Positions 44,752 to 57,045 of a stretch of DNA of 64,000 bases are shown here, in pieces. The stretch is from Pyropia haitanensis (taxonomy: Eukaryota; Rhodophyta; Bangiophyceae; Bangiales; Bangiaceae), in contig SDUX01000002.1 of the NCBI GenBank assembly GCA_008729055.1, positions 810,496 through 874,495 of the forward strand, written 5' to 3'. Position numbers and translations under genes: made by a program. A model generated the notes under the pieces. That model saw nothing but the letters and a program-made list of their open reading frames with translations. It made no database searches and was not told where the DNA came from. How positions within the stretch are numbered: the stretch's first letter is position 1; each line of letters opens with the position of its first letter.

Positions 44752-45607
44752 ATGGACGACACGTGCGGCTGTGGCCACGCCGACGCCGACGCCGCCGCCG
44801 CCGCCGCCCACGCGGGCCGCCACACGGTGTCACTGTCCATCCCCATCCCCCGCCGCGCGCGGCCTAGCCCCTCCCGCCGCTCCCTCCCCGCCTCCTCCTC
44901 GTCCGCCTCTGCGTTTGCGCCCTCCGCCGCCTCCCCCCGCCCCGTCCTCGTGGGCGTCGAGACGGCCGGCGGCGTCGTAGACGGTGGCGCCGCCACCGGC
45001 GGCGACGCCAGCGCGTACGACCCGTCCATCATGCACCGGGTGCAGCCGCCGCGCCTCTTCACCGTCACCGTCAAGGCCGACGCGTCCGTCACGGACCTCG
45101 CCGCCCGCTTTGCCGTCCCGCCGCAGCAGGTGCTCGACCACTGGGTCACGACCGCGTCGCCGTGCACGCCCGCCGCGGCGGCCGCCGCGCGAGAACACGA
45201 GGCGGCGGCGGCGGCGGCGGCGGTGCCCCCGCGGCGGACGTACAGCCCGCAGCAGAGATACCGCTGCGCTGCCGCCGCCGCCCCCCCCCCCCCCACCAGG
45301 TGCCCGCCCCCTTTCGCAAGGCCCCCCCGCCGCCACCGCCCGGTGGCGCGGCCGGCGGGTGTGGCGCCAGCGGCGACGGCGGCGGCGACGCCATCGCGAC
45401 CGCCGCGGCCGCCGCGGGCGGCGGCGGCACGTACACGGCGCCGGCCGACGCGGGCGGCGACGCTGCCGGCAGCACCGCGTCGGTGATGGCCGACGCGGGC
45501 GCGCCCGCGCTCGACGCCGCCACCGTCGCGGCGCGGGTGCTCGCGGCGTACAATGACGCGGGCGGCGGCGGCGGCGCGTCGCTGCTGTGGGGGTCGGCGG
45601 CCGCCGC

Positions 45608-45648
<41 letters not shown>

Positions 45649-46343
45649 TGTCGTCGTTGGTGTCGTCGGTGTCGTCGTGCTCGTCCGCCGTGGTGGGCGC
45701 GCCCGCAGCGGCCGCGGTGCGGCGTGCGGCGGCCGCAACAGGGCCAGCGACGGCAGCGACGGCAGCGACGGCGGCGGCGGTGGCGGCAGTGCCGGCGGTT
45801 CCGCCGCCGCCCCTCAGCGCCGCCACCCGGGCGGCGCGGGACTTTGCCAGCCGCCTGGCGGCGGCGCTCAACGCCCTCTGCCAGTTCCAGCCGTCGCGGG
45901 CGGCCGCGGCGGCCGCGGCCGACGCCGCCGCCGCCACCACCCCCGTGCCGGCGGTGCCGGCGGTGCGCGCCGTGCCGGCCGTGGCGGCGTCGGCGGCCAC
46001 GCCAGCGGGGACGGCGGCCGTGGCGGTGGCGGCGGCCACGCCGGCAGCGTCGGCGGCCGCAACGGCGGCGGCGGCGGTGGCACGCCGGCCGGCCGGCAGC
46101 GCGGCGGTGGCGGTGGCGGTCAAGGCGGCGGCGGCGGCGGCGCACGCGGACATTGAGTCGTCGTCGTCGCTGTGCAGCGTGGAGGAGGACATGGAGGGGG
46201 CGGCGGCGGCGGTCGGCCGGGCCGTCCGTGGGGGGGGGCGTGAGGGGGGGGTGGGGGGGGGGGGGGGGCGCCGCCACGCCGCCCGGCCGGGCTGGGCGTG
46301 TCCCTCGAGCCGTGAGCCGCCGACGCAGGGGCCGTATCCATAA
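44752..46343 (+). CDS. Unidentified Ala-rich protein
   Basis: Not recognised. ATG 44752 in good context (CACCATGG) opens MDDTCGCGHADADAAAAAAH, a basic Ser/Pro region (RRARPSPSRRSLP), and MHRVQPPRLFTVTVKADASV followed by TDLAARFAVPPQQVLDHWV. The last part resembles a LysM-like fold in pattern only. At the 14-bp C run 45281-45294 the natural frame moves; one extra base restores it, giving 531 codons. Downstream are APFRKAPPPPPPGG, ARVLAAYNDAGGG, a Ser-rich LSSLVSSVSSCSSAVV, DFASRLAAALNALCQFQPS, many Ala, and an acidic DIESSSSLCSVEEDMEG near the end. Probably an intracellular, partly disordered regulatory protein. Coding nature is fairly sure; function is unknown. Confidence 0.5.
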
Positions 46344-47987
46344 ACAGCAAGCCCCGTTTCGGCAACACCCGCTGGCAGCAAGTCTCACCGCGGCCGACGG
46401 TGGCCCGTCGGCGACGTCGTGGGTCCGTATACGCAGTGGGGCGGCCGCCAGCGCGTCCCGTTGCCGGCGCTTGGGATGGCGGCGCGCGTCGTCAAGTTGG
46501 GGATGGAACACATCCACGGCACGCCCGCCCGCAGCCCCACCCCGGCGGGGGAACCCCCCGCCGACACGCGCACGCCACCCACACGGCCGCGACGGCCGCG
46601 CGCCAGCGCCGCCACCGCGGCGCGCCAGCCGCGGCCGCCGACACGGGCGGCGTGCGGGCAGCCGGGCCGGTCGCCCACCACGCCGGCCGCGCCCGCGGGG
46701 GGGGGGAAGCACCCCCCCCCCGCACGCACGCGTCACGCCGGGTCCCGGGCCGCCTCGGCGGCGGTGGTGGCGGCGGCCGACGCGGCCGCCGGCCGCCGCC
46801 CGACGCCACCGCAACCCGCGCGCCGTCGACGGTGGCGACTAGGAGGCCGGCAGTGGAGCGGGGGGGGGGGGGGGACGAGCCACCGCCGCCGCCGCAGAGG
46901 ACGACGATGCCAACGTGCCGCCACGGGCGCCGCCGCTGCCACCGCCGCCGACACTGCCGCCGTCGCCGCCGCCGCCGCCCGCCAGCAACACGCCACAATC
47001 CGAGGCGGGCACCACGTCGCCGCCCGCACACGCGCAGCGGGGGCGGGCTCGAGGCGCCCAAAAAGAAGCGCACAGCACGGCCGCCACGTCGGCTCTCCCC
47101 CGCCGGTCCGCCCCCCCCCACCAGGACCCCCCCCCCCCCCCCCAACCGCCGCCGGCCGGCCGCCGCGCGTCACGGCGGGTGCCGCCAGCCGCTGCCGCAC
47201 GCGCTCGGTGGGGACGCCCGCCCGCGGTGGGGGTGCCGGCGACGGCGGCGGCGGCCGCGTGGGCGCACGCCCGCCGCGGCCGGCGGCAGCCGCCGCCGCG
47301 GCGCCGTCGTGGGCGGCCGCCCGGTAGGGGGCGCCCGACGACGCGCGGTGCCCGGCGAGCGCGGTTGCGCGCCGCCTGTCTCTGCTTTCCTTCATCTCTG
47401 GGGGTGGGGTGGCAGGGGCACAGCGGGAGCCCCGGGGGGGGGGGGGGGGGTCGGAGGCGGGGGGGGGGGCGGGAGCGCAGTCGCCGTGCTGGTCAGCGGG
47501 ACAGGACGCGGGCGCCCGCCGTGCCGACCGCGCGGCGGCCGACGCGCGGCGGTAGGATCAGGGGGTTCCTCGCGTGAAATCCGTCTGGCTCGACCCACCA
47601 CGAGTGGTGCCGCAGCGAAATGCGCGGCCGTGGCCGCGTCGGGCGTGGGGCGCGTGGATCCCCCGCCTGCCGTCGTGGCCGCGACCGCCACCGCCGTCCC
47701 CGTCGTCACCTCCCCTCCTGTCCGCGGCGGGCGTCGCGGCGCTGGCCGCGCGCGACCCGCACCCGTCCGTGTGGCCCCGTTGGCGTGCCCGCCATCCTTC
47801 CCTGCACGCCACCCTCTGCGTTTCCTCGCCCTTCCCGCTTCTCCATCGCGGATTTTGTACGGGCCGCCTACCGCGCGGTGGCGCGCCCGTTTCTTGCCTC
47901 CCCCCCTCCCCCTCCACATCCTCCCGCCCGCCCCCCCCCCCTCTGGCTGCTGTTCCCCCGCTCCCCCCCCCCCCCCTTCCGCCCACG
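46344..47987. other. GC-rich spacer with possible unplaced coding patches
   Basis: Plus-strand GPYTQWGGRQRVPLPALG (about 46420-46475) and minus-strand MKESRDRRRATALAGHRASS from an ATG at 47395 look somewhat like protein, but neither can be extended into a stable model. 47890-47987 is a pyrimidine-rich leader for the next gene. Confidence 0.35.
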
Positions 47988-48592
47988 ATGCCCCCCCCCA
48001 TGCGCGCGGCGGTGTCTGCCGCGACCGCCGCCACCACCTCTGCCGCCGCCCGCCGCGCGGTGGTGGGCATGAACATGCCGTCGCGGGCCATCGCGGCGGC
48101 GCTCCTCGCCGCCGCCCCCGCCCCCTTACCGCGCGCGGCGGTGCTCGACGCGGTCACGTCCGACGCGGCGTACGGGGGGCTCGTCACCTCCGCGACGCAC
48201 TTCAAGCGCGTCACCCGCGCCATGGCCGACGCGGGGCGGCTGCGCTTCATCCGCGAGCCGGGCAACGTGGTGCGGCTGGGCGCGGCGGCGGCGGCGGCGG
48301 CGGCGTCGGCGGATGGCGCCGGTGGTGCGCCGGGCTGGGGGGGGCACGTGCCGGGGGAGGGGGGGGGGGGGCGGCGGCGGGGGGGCGCCTCGGCCACCGG
48401 CCGGTCAAGCCGGTGTTTAAGCTGCAGCTGACGCGCAAGGGGGAGGTCATCTACCGGCGCTACCTGGGCATGGACGCCCCGGCCGCCGCGGAGGGGGGGG
48501 GCGGGCGTGCCGACGCGGCCGACGCGGGGGTGGGCCTGGCCGCTGCGGTGGGGGAGGAGGGGGGGGGTGCCGCCGCGGGCTCGCGGGTGTAG
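47988..48592 (+). CDS. Small hypothetical protein, winged-helix-like
   Basis: ATG 47988 begins MPPPMRAAVSAATAATTSAA, a plausible organelle-type N-terminus, then GMNMPSRAIAAALLAAAPAP and AVLDAVTSDAAYGGLVTSAT leading to HFKRVTRAMADAGRLRFIRE and PGNVVRLG. After a 13-bp G run (48359-48371) the frame moves, and the other frame continues PVKPVFKLQLTRKGEVIYRR then YLGMDAPAAAEGGG to the stop at 48592. One inserted base gives a continuous 201-residue protein. The helix-turn-helix pattern followed by a beta hairpin (LRFIRE..NVVRLG) suggests a winged helix, and 'LTRKGEVIYRRY' resembles the closing strand and helix. No family is named. Confidence 0.5.
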
Positions 48593-50492
48593 CGGGGTTG
48601 TCGCCTACCCTGCCCGTGTGGAACGGTAGCGGGACGGGAAGGGGGGAGGGGGGGGGGGGGGGGGGGGAGGGCGCGCAGGCGGGAGCGGTGTACGGCGGGG
48701 ATGCGGCAGTCTGTCAAAAAGGGGCCTTTTCATTGCTGGATGTGCGCTTCCGCCGAGAACGACCCAATGTGGGGCGTGTCCACCCCTTTCATTTCATGCT
48801 TTTGTGTAAGAAGGACTCGGAGAGGCAGGTGTACCGGACGGCCACCGCCGCGCGCGTGATGCTGCCGGCCGGCACACCCGCCTGCGCCGGCGCGTCCGCA
48901 GTGACCGCGATGGCAGCCGCCCATGACGGGTGGGCTGGGAACGGCGCGTGGGTGGGTGTTGGCACTGTTTGAGCAGGTGCGGCGGCGACAGCCGTGGCGT
49001 TGGCGGCGTTGAACGGTGAGGCCGACGAGGTATGACTGGCAGCCGTCCGGAACAGCACGAGTGTGTGTCTGCTTGCTCAGTTCCCTTTTTTTTTGTCTTG
49101 GTGTTTGTCGGGAGCAGCCGCCCCATAGATGCTGGAAGGAGAGGACGGCGACAAAGGCGGGCCGGGGTTAGCCATGTCGAGAAAGCCAGTAGCTGCTGGT
49201 GCCCCGAGCCACTCCAGGTGCGACCCGACCGAGCGGCCAAGCGGCAGCTGGCGGCAGCAGGCAGCACAGCTCCATCAGCAAAGCAGCGGGCACTCAAGCG
49301 GGACACACCGGCGACGGCTGCCAAAAAAGAACGGCTTTGGGAGCATAATGTCTCCCTCAGCCGCCGCCGTCAGGCACTCAGAAGCCACGGGCGGGACAGA
49401 TGAGCTCGACGGCTCGCAGACGGGGCATGGTGAAACCGACGCGCGGCTGGAGTGGACAGCGACAGCACGGCCACGCGGCGGCGTCCCTCGGCAAGGGAGG
49501 ATGCAGATCGCCAGGTGCGACCGCCGTGGAATTATGTTTGCAGAGAAATTTTTTGCGGAGAATGCATACAATACTGCTGCACTCGAATTCTCCCGTTCTC
49601 GAGTGCAAGTCCCACGTGGAGAGAGTGTGTCTGCGTCCGGGAACGCGGCGGTTGACACGTGGTGACTGGCCGCTGAGAGGAGGCCGCCGGGACCGTCCCG
49701 GGCCACTGCGGCGGCGTTGATCCCGTCCAACCCGTTTGAGCCGCTGGCCTTGCGCGCGCGCCGAGCGCCCACTGGTTGCCAAAGGGAAGGGGGGGGTCCT
49801 CGGTGGCCTCACACCGTGCGAGGAGGTCGTCCAATGGGGTTCCCGTTGAGCGCCCACTTGGCCGCGGGGCTGCCGCCGCTGACCACAATGGATCACGTCG
49901 ACGGTGGGGAGGGCGAGACGAGGCGGAGCGGGTCCCCTGTCCAGCAAGCTCCACGTGCATCTCGGCAGACTGGGAACTGTACTGCACGTACGACACTTGT
50001 CCTCGACAGCAGACCCGTCCATCGAGGGGGGGCCCCTGCTCCGCCCGCCCCCCTCTCCAATGGGACAATAGGAATCTGTACGACCGCTCCCGGTCGCCGC
50101 CCGCGCCGCGCCGCCGCCCGCCGCGTCGGCGGCTGCCGCCACGCGCGGCGGGGCGCGCCGCCGGCCGCTGGCGCGTGGCCGCGGCGGCGGCGGCGGCGGC
50201 GGGGGTGCGGCGGTGGCCCCACGGCCGCCGGGGGGGGGGGGCGGCGGCCGCGTCGGCCCGGCCGCCCGCCCCCGCGTCGTGTGCGGCCGCTCACGAGGGG
50301 GGTGCGGCGGGGGGGGGGGGGGGGGGGGCCTCTTTTTTTTTTGTTGCGCCGCCGCCCGCCGCCCGCCCATACCCGCGCGTCGCGCGGCCGCCGCGCACGT
50401 GTGGGCGGGGGTGTGGGGCGGCAGACGCACCGGCCGGCGGCGGGCGGGCGGGCGGCCGCCGCGTCGCGGCCCGGGCGGGGCGGCCGCCCCCC
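48593..50492. other. Intergenic
   Basis: No gene is supported. 48700-49700 has balanced composition. An imperfect inverted repeat CACTCGAATTCTC...CTCGAGTG sits at about 49578-49603. 50200-50490 is GC simple sequence with a T run at 50332-50341. Confidence 0.5.
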
Positions 50493-51221
50493 GCGCTGCG
50501 CGGTCAAACCCGTGATCCCGACGAGAGCAGATTTGGGCCACTCTGAGCGAGTGCGAATCCGCGCGGGGTCGTGCGAATCGCCCCGTGAGCCCCCACGGAC
50601 CGCCTTTTTTTTGTTCACCGCCGCACACGCGCGTAGAGGTCAATTTGCACAGTGTGCGAAGCGCTTTTTTTGCTCATACTGATGGAGGTGGTGGACGACG
50701 ACCTGGTCGTCGAAGACGTGGTCACCGGACACAGTGCGGCTCCACATTGGGAGCTATAAGGCGCAAACACTGCACGGTTTCGTGCAGTTTGTGCAGTGGA
50801 GTCTTGCAAACAGTGCAAGTTTAGCACTCCCGGCCGCGATCGTCCCACGTCGGCACACAGCCGCAAGACGGGACTTGGGAGGACGGACCCCCACTTGGGG
50901 CTCTCGCAGCGGTATTTGAGTGCGGCCGATGCGACCTCAGTCCAACTGTCCACAGCCCCCGGCCTCCAGATCGCGCCCCCGCCAACAACAGCAGGTGACT
51001 TGAAATAAGTCATGACCCAAATTATTTCACAATTCCACGATGAGGGCCGAGGCGTCCGACCGCTGTCGGGTGCTAGACTGCACGGTTTCGCACAAACCGC
51101 AATCATTGGAGTGCTAAAACTGCACTCCCTGCGCGGCTGCGTGCGACACAGCACTCGCCCCACGGCCTCTCTGAGGCCCTTCACCCGCCACGGCGGGGTC
51201 ACGGGTTTGACCGCGCAGCGC
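50493..51221. mobile_element. 729-bp TIR element, non-autonomous
   Basis: Terminal inverted repeats of 23 bp are identical: GCGCTGCGCGGTCAAACCCG plus TGA at 50493-50515 and its reverse complement at 51199-51221. The interior is AT-richer and carries inverted subterminal copies of AGTTTAGCACTCC (about 50817) and GGAGTGCTAAAACT (about 51107), and several TGCACGGTTTCG-type motifs (50773, 51078). No frame looks like a transposase. The superfamily is undetermined because no clear target duplication is visible. Confidence 0.75.
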
Positions 51222-51427
51222 CGTTGGGCGGCGGGCCACCCAGCCGCCCGCGGGGACGACCCGACTCGTGGCAGTCGTGGGGGCGTACCCGCCTCTCATC
51301 CGCACCGCGCACGCGCCGGGAATGGCACCCGGTGGCGTGGGGGTCGGCGTGCCGCACCTCCCCCCCCACCCCCCTCCCCCCACCCCGCCCCCCACCGTCA
51401 CTATCGACAAAATTTGATACACACCCC

Positions 51428-51555
51428 GATTGCGATAGCTTTGTGATGAGTTGGCCGGGGCCCGAAGTCGGGCCTCACGGGGTCAGTTTCGAAGGGTTGT
51501 GTAGGATGTGTGTATGTGTGTATGTGTGTAGCCTGTGTATCCCGTTGTGATGACC
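51428..51555 (+). repeat. Hairpin plus GT-rich motif, copy 1
   Basis: The order is GATTGCGAT, then a hairpin (GGCCCGA-AG-TCGGGCC at about 51460-51475), then GGTTGTGTA and TGTGTGTAGCCTGTGTA. The same order recurs at 53190-53290. Confidence 0.65.
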
Positions 51556-53189
51556 CCGACTCGTCTCATCGAAATGAGGTATGCCACGGACCGTGTTGCC
51601 ACGCCACCCAATCAGAGAGTGTCGATCGACGACTCATGGACCAACCACAGTGCATATAGAAGGCTGACAGTCCCGTTCAAGGGCATCAAAACAGGGTGCT
51701 CTGGTGGCCCACTGGCCGCCACGTTGCTCCTTCCTGTGCCACGTGCGATTCTTCATGGTACCATGTGCACGCTTTATTTCTCTTTGTACCAGCTGCTTCA
51801 TGCAGCGGGAGTGCCCGCCCCCGCCCTCCCCCCCCTCACCTCTCAACCGTAGCGGCGACCTGCCTGCAGGTGGTGAGGAGGGGGGCGGCGAGCTCTCCTC
51901 TAGCACTCCGCTAGCATCTCCACCCCCCGCCCACAAGTCCGGTGCGTCGCCCCCACCCTACACGCACCCACGCCCCCCACCCATATCAACGCGACCCCCA
52001 TCTTCAACTCTCTCCACCTTCCTCAATGCCCTCTGCCATCCTCAACGCCGCTCCCCCTCTCCACGTCCTCCGACTTCTTGCCCCCTGTTGCCTCAGCCAA
52101 CTCCGCACCGCGCAGCTACACCAGTGTCTTTGTTCATGCCTTGTCTTTTTGATCCCGATCCACGCACAACAGATCCACGTACAATACATGCAAACCAAGA
52201 ACCGACCATGCAGCGATGGACGCGGCAAAAGGGCAAAGTTAGACACCTCCATGCCAAACACTCACGCGCAGAACAAGAACGATCTCCCTCCAGCTGCCGA
52301 GCGGTCGGCGAGTCACCAAGGAGCCGCGCTCGCCCTGCAAATCTTTCATGACGTTAGCGCACGGATGGACAACGGTGAACGCGCGCACCTACAGCCGTGC
52401 CGTCGGACGAAGAAGTGCCTCGATCCATTGGTAGACGGTCGGGCACCTCGAGGGGAAGGAGGAGAGGGTCGTGCTGGGTGTAGTGCGTCTGAGTGAGAGA
52501 GCGTGCCCACTTAGCGCGAGACGGCGAGAGGTGGCCGGAAACGAGTCCACAGCTTGGTCCGCGGCCGAAGCTTTGGGTCTCGCGGCGTCTCGATTCTCAG
52601 CGGTCGGGATCGGATCTGCAAAAAGAAGACTTTAGTCGTCAACTCCGACACAGAGGACAGAGTGTCGAACGCGTGTACAAATTGGATATGTATGCGACCT
52701 GCCTATTGGTCGATCAGCACGAAGCTTCCCCCCAACCCTTACTTGGGCAGCGACGAAGTGTGCAATGAAGCGGGGTGACGCTGCAACGCTTCTAGTAGTT
52801 TGTCCCCAGCGAGATTGTCTTTGACAACCTCTCGGCGCGTGACGCGCCGCCGCGTGATCGTCGAAGTGCGGGAGAGCTTCCGAGGTCGACCAGTTGTTCC
52901 CTCACCACGTGGCGACGGGCCGTTCGCGAGTCGACACAGCGATGCTCAGGTTGCCCCCCCCCGCACAGGACCCTTGAGGCTCAGGATGCTCAGAGGGACC
53001 ACAGCCGAGCTGTAAGGCAGTCCGGTCTCGCGGATCCGAGACTGAGCTGCGCTCCAACGGGGACAGTTGACTTCTTTGGGCGATCCAGCCAATCGGAGGC
53101 CGATTTGGCAGTTCCGGCGCGAGGCACTTCTGACCGCCGGAGCTGTTGCAGCCGGGTTCTTCACGAAAGCTCGGTCGCCTTCGGGGCGT

Positions 53190-53290
53190 CAAGCCGAGAT
53201 TGCGATGACTTTTGGACCCCCCCCAGGAAACATGATTCCTGGGGGGTTGTGTATGTGTGTAGCCTGTGTAGCCCTTGTGTAGCGATTTGA
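53190..53290 (+). repeat. Hairpin plus GT-rich motif, copy 2
   Basis: GATTGCGAT is followed by an 11-bp-stem hairpin (CCCCCCAGGAA / TTCCTGGGGGG) and then GTTGTGTATGTGTGTAGCCT and GTGTAGCCCTTGTG. Same orientation as copy 1; the hairpin sequences differ but the layout and tail agree. Confidence 0.65.
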
Positions 53291-54208
53291 GTCCATAGTG
53301 ACGACTGGGGCGCCGCTGCCGCCCCCCCCCGGCGCGACGGGCGCGTGGCCCGGCGGCGGCAGTGTCGTGTGGGGGGATGCGGTGGGGGGCCCCCCCCCCC
53401 CACCCAGACTGGACCGGGAGGGGGGGTTGTCGATAGGCGCGCGGGGGGTGGGAGGCGAGATTGGACCCACGCCCGCGCGGGGATATGGGCGCCCACTCCC
53501 CGCAGCTGCGGGGGGGGGGGGGGGGGGCGCCCGCGTGCCGACCCGTTTTGCAGAGGCTGGCACTGTGGCGGGGGCGTGGCGTTGCCGCGGCGGGTGCCGC
53601 CGGGTGGCCCCCACCCGTGGGGGGGGGTGGTGGGTGGGCGGTGTGGCGCCGCCGCGGCCGTCCCCTGCAAACGCAAGCGCCCACGGTGCGTGCGCGGGCG
53701 GGGCCGCCGGGGTGTGCCCACCCCCCCCCGCCGCGCGCCCGCCGCGCCGCCCGCCCACCAGCGTTGGCCCGTCGCTCGCGGCGCCGCGGCGCCGCGGCGG
53801 GCCGCCGCCGCCGGCCGGTCGACTGCCGCCCGCGTTGCGGGGTGGCGCCCCCCCCCCGCCCCCCCTCCCCCCTCCCCCTCCTCCCCTCCTCCCCCTCCTC
53901 CCATCGGGCGGGCGCGGGTGGCCGGCCACCTCCCCCCCCGCGCCGCGGCCGTCGCGGCGCCCGCCCGGCGTGCGGCGCGGTCGCTGGCGGCGGGCATCCG
54001 CGGCGTCCCCCCCTCCCCCCCCCTCCCACCGTCCTTCTCTCGTGGGGGCAACCCGCTCACCTCCCCCCCCCCCCGCCCTCCCCCCACCCCCACCCCCACC
54101 CACACCCCCACCCACACCCCACACCCCACACGCCGGCCGTCACCGCGTCATCCTCCCCTCGCCAAGCCCACCCGCGGCGCGCGCCGCGCCGCCGCCACCG
54201 CCTCTGCC

Positions 54209-54246
<38 letters not shown>

Positions 54247-54543
54247 CGCTGCCGCCGCCAGCCGGGGGTGCCACCGCCACCGCCACCGCCGACGCGGCCT
54301 GCCGCCGCCGCTGTCGCCGCCACTGCCGCCGCCGCCGCCGCCGCCACTGCCGCCGCCGCCCCTGTCGCCGCCCCTGTCGCCGCGGCCGCGGCGGTCACCA
54401 TCTGCGGCGGCCGCCGTCGCCTCCGCCGCCGCCAGCCACCCGCCGTCAACCGCGGCCGCCCGCCGCCGCCGCCGCGCCGCGTCCCGCGGCGGCCGCCGCC
54501 CGCCGCTTGTGCCGCCGCCGCGCCGCCGCGGCCGGCGGCCGCC

Positions 54544-54575
<32 letters not shown>

Positions 54576-55084
54576 ACCGCCGCGGCGGGCGGGCGGTACG
54601 AGCGCCGCGGGGTAGGGGGGGGGGGGGGGAGGGGGGGGGGGGTCGCGCGCCGCCGGTGGTGGGAGCCGCCGCGCGGGCAGGGCGGGACAAGGCGGGGGGG
54701 GGGGGGGGGGGCGTGCGCGCGCGCCGCGAGGGGGGGTGCCGCCGCGGCGGTCGCCGCCGTGACCGCCGGCGGGGGGGGGGGGGGTGCGTGGAGGGTCGCC
54801 CCCGCCCGTCACTGTCGCGCGCCCGCGCCGTGCCGCGCCGCCGCTGCCGCCGCCGCCGCCGCTGCCGCCGCCGTCGCTGCCGCCGCCGCCGCGGCGGCGC
54901 CGAGCGCCGGCGGTGCGCTCCCCCCTCCCCCTCCCCGCCGCGGCTACCGGCCGCCGCGGACGCCCCAGCTCCCCCCCCCCCCTCCCCCCCCTCCCCTTTC
55001 CCCCGCCGCGGCGGCGGAGCGGCCGCTAGGAGCGGTCGGCGGCGGCGGCGGCAACCCCTTTTTCCACCCCGGCACCCCCCCAGC

Positions 55085-55144
55085 ATGACCGCCTCGGGGG
55101 TGCTGAGCGCCGCCGCCGCCACCGCCGTTGCGGCGGTCGCGGCA

Positions 55145-55175
<31 letters not shown>

Positions 55176-55675
55176 GGGCGGGGGCGGGGACCCCCCCCCC
55201 ACCCCCCCCCCCCACCCCCCCCCCCCCCCCCCCGACGCCCCCCCCCCCCACCCGCCGGCCGCCGCTCCTACCTCCGCTACACCGCCGCGGGCCCGCCCGT
55301 CGCGGCGGGCTGGCTGACCGTCGACGGCGGCCGGCGGCGGCGTGGCGGCGGCGGCGGCCGCCGGTGCCGCTACTTTGTGCTCGACGGGGGGGTGCTGACG
55401 CCGGTGGGTGGCCGCCGCCGCGGCGCCGCGCCGTCGGCGTGGGAGGCGGCGGGCGCGCCGCCGCCGGCGGTGGCGGGCGGTGGGGGGGGGGGTGGGGTGG
55501 GGGGGGGGGGTGGGGGGGGGGGGGGGGGGGGGGGGGGGGTTGAGCGCTGGCGCCCTCAAGGCGCTCGCCGCTGTGCGCGGCGGTGGGGGGGGGGGGGGGG
55601 GGGAGGGGGGGCGGCGGCCGCCACCCCGACCGCCGCCACCGCCGGCACGCCCACCACCGCCGCCACCGCCGCCAC

Positions 55676-55706
<31 letters not shown>

Positions 55707-57013
55707 GGCACGGGCGCGGGCCTGGTCGTGACGGGCGTCCGCGCGGGCGTCCGGCGGTGGGAGCTCCTCGTCAGTGGCACGGTGGTGGCGGCGGCGACGG
55801 CGGCGACGGCGGCGGCGGCGGCGGCGGCGGCGCCACGGTCGCCGCCACGGGTCACCGCCGCGCTGGCGCGGGTGGCGGGCGTCGCCGCCGCGACGGCCGA
55901 GTGTGCCGGCGCCGACGCGGGCGGCGGCAGCGGCGGCGGTGGCGGCGGTGGCGGCGGTGGTGGGGGTGGCGGCGGCGGCGGCGGCGACGGCGACGACGGG
56001 GATGGCGGCACGGCGGCGCGGGGGGTGGAGCGGTCGCTCACCGCCCCCGACGCGGACGCGTACGACGCGTGGCTGGTGGCGCTGACGCGCGCGGCGCGGC
56101 CGGCGGGGGCGGGCGTTGGCGCGGTCGGCGACTACTACCGGCTGAGCCACGCGATTGGCGGGGGGGTGCAGGCGACGGTGTACCAGGGCTACGACCTCCG
56201 CACCGCCACGGCGGTGGCGGTCAAGGTCGTTGCGCGCGTCACGGGCGACGCGGCAGAGGCGGCGGCGCTCGCCACCGAGGCCGCCACCGTCGCGGCGCTC
56301 GCACACCCCAACATTGTCGCCACGCTCGACGTCTTTGACACCCCCGACGCGGTCTACTTTGTGCAAGAGTACCTCGGCGGCTCGGAGCTGTTTGACTACA
56401 TTGCCGCGCACGACACGTTTACCGAGGCCGCCGCGGCGGGCGTCATGCGGGACATCCTGTCGGGGCTCGCGTCGCTGCACGCGGCGCGCATCGTGCACCG
56501 GGATGTCAAGCTGGAGAACCTGCTCGCCGTCAACCTCACCCCGCCGCTCGTCGTCAAGATTGCCGACTTTGGCCTCTGCGCCGCCGTCGACGGCGACGCG
56601 CCCGACGCGTGCCTCACCGAGCTGGTCGGCACGTCGTTTTACCTCGCGCCCGAAATCCTCGCGGGCGAGCCCTACGGCCGGCCGGTCGACCTGTGGGCCG
56701 CCGGCGTGACGCTCTACCTCTGCCTCAGCGGCCGGTTTCCGTACGGGGGGGAGCCCGCCGAGTACTATGAGCAGGTGCTCGAGCGGCCCGTCTACTTTCC
56801 GCAAGAAGACTGGGAGACCATCTCCCCTGACGCGCAGTCGCTCGTGCGGGGGCTCCTGACCAAGGACCCGGCGCGGCGGCTCACCGCCGCGCAGGCGCTG
56901 CGCCACCCGTGGCTGGCCGCCGCCGCCGCCGACGGCGACACCTCCCCCCTCACCGCCTCCCCGCGCGCGTCAATGGCCGGCGGCGGCGGCGGCGGCGGCG
57001 GTGGCGGCCTCGT

Positions 57014-57045
<32 letters not shown>

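Larger units (their letters stand above)
51222..55084. other. Gene-poor region upstream of the kinase
   Basis: 51430-53300 has balanced composition, with two repeat units described separately and no coding signal; it may be a degenerate mobile element. 53300-55080 is dense GC simple sequence with C/G runs and long compositional frames, none with natural protein character. Confidence 0.45.

Noticed and set aside
47988..48592. First considered as ribosomal protein eS25 because of a winged-helix-like pattern
   Set aside because: The length, the N-terminus and the LTRKGEVIYRRY ending do not match eS25, so no family name is given.
53298..55083. Long plus-strand Pro-rich frames as a gene upstream of the kinase
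   Set aside because: They start at non-ATG codons, switch among frames with simple repeats and show no conserved segment.
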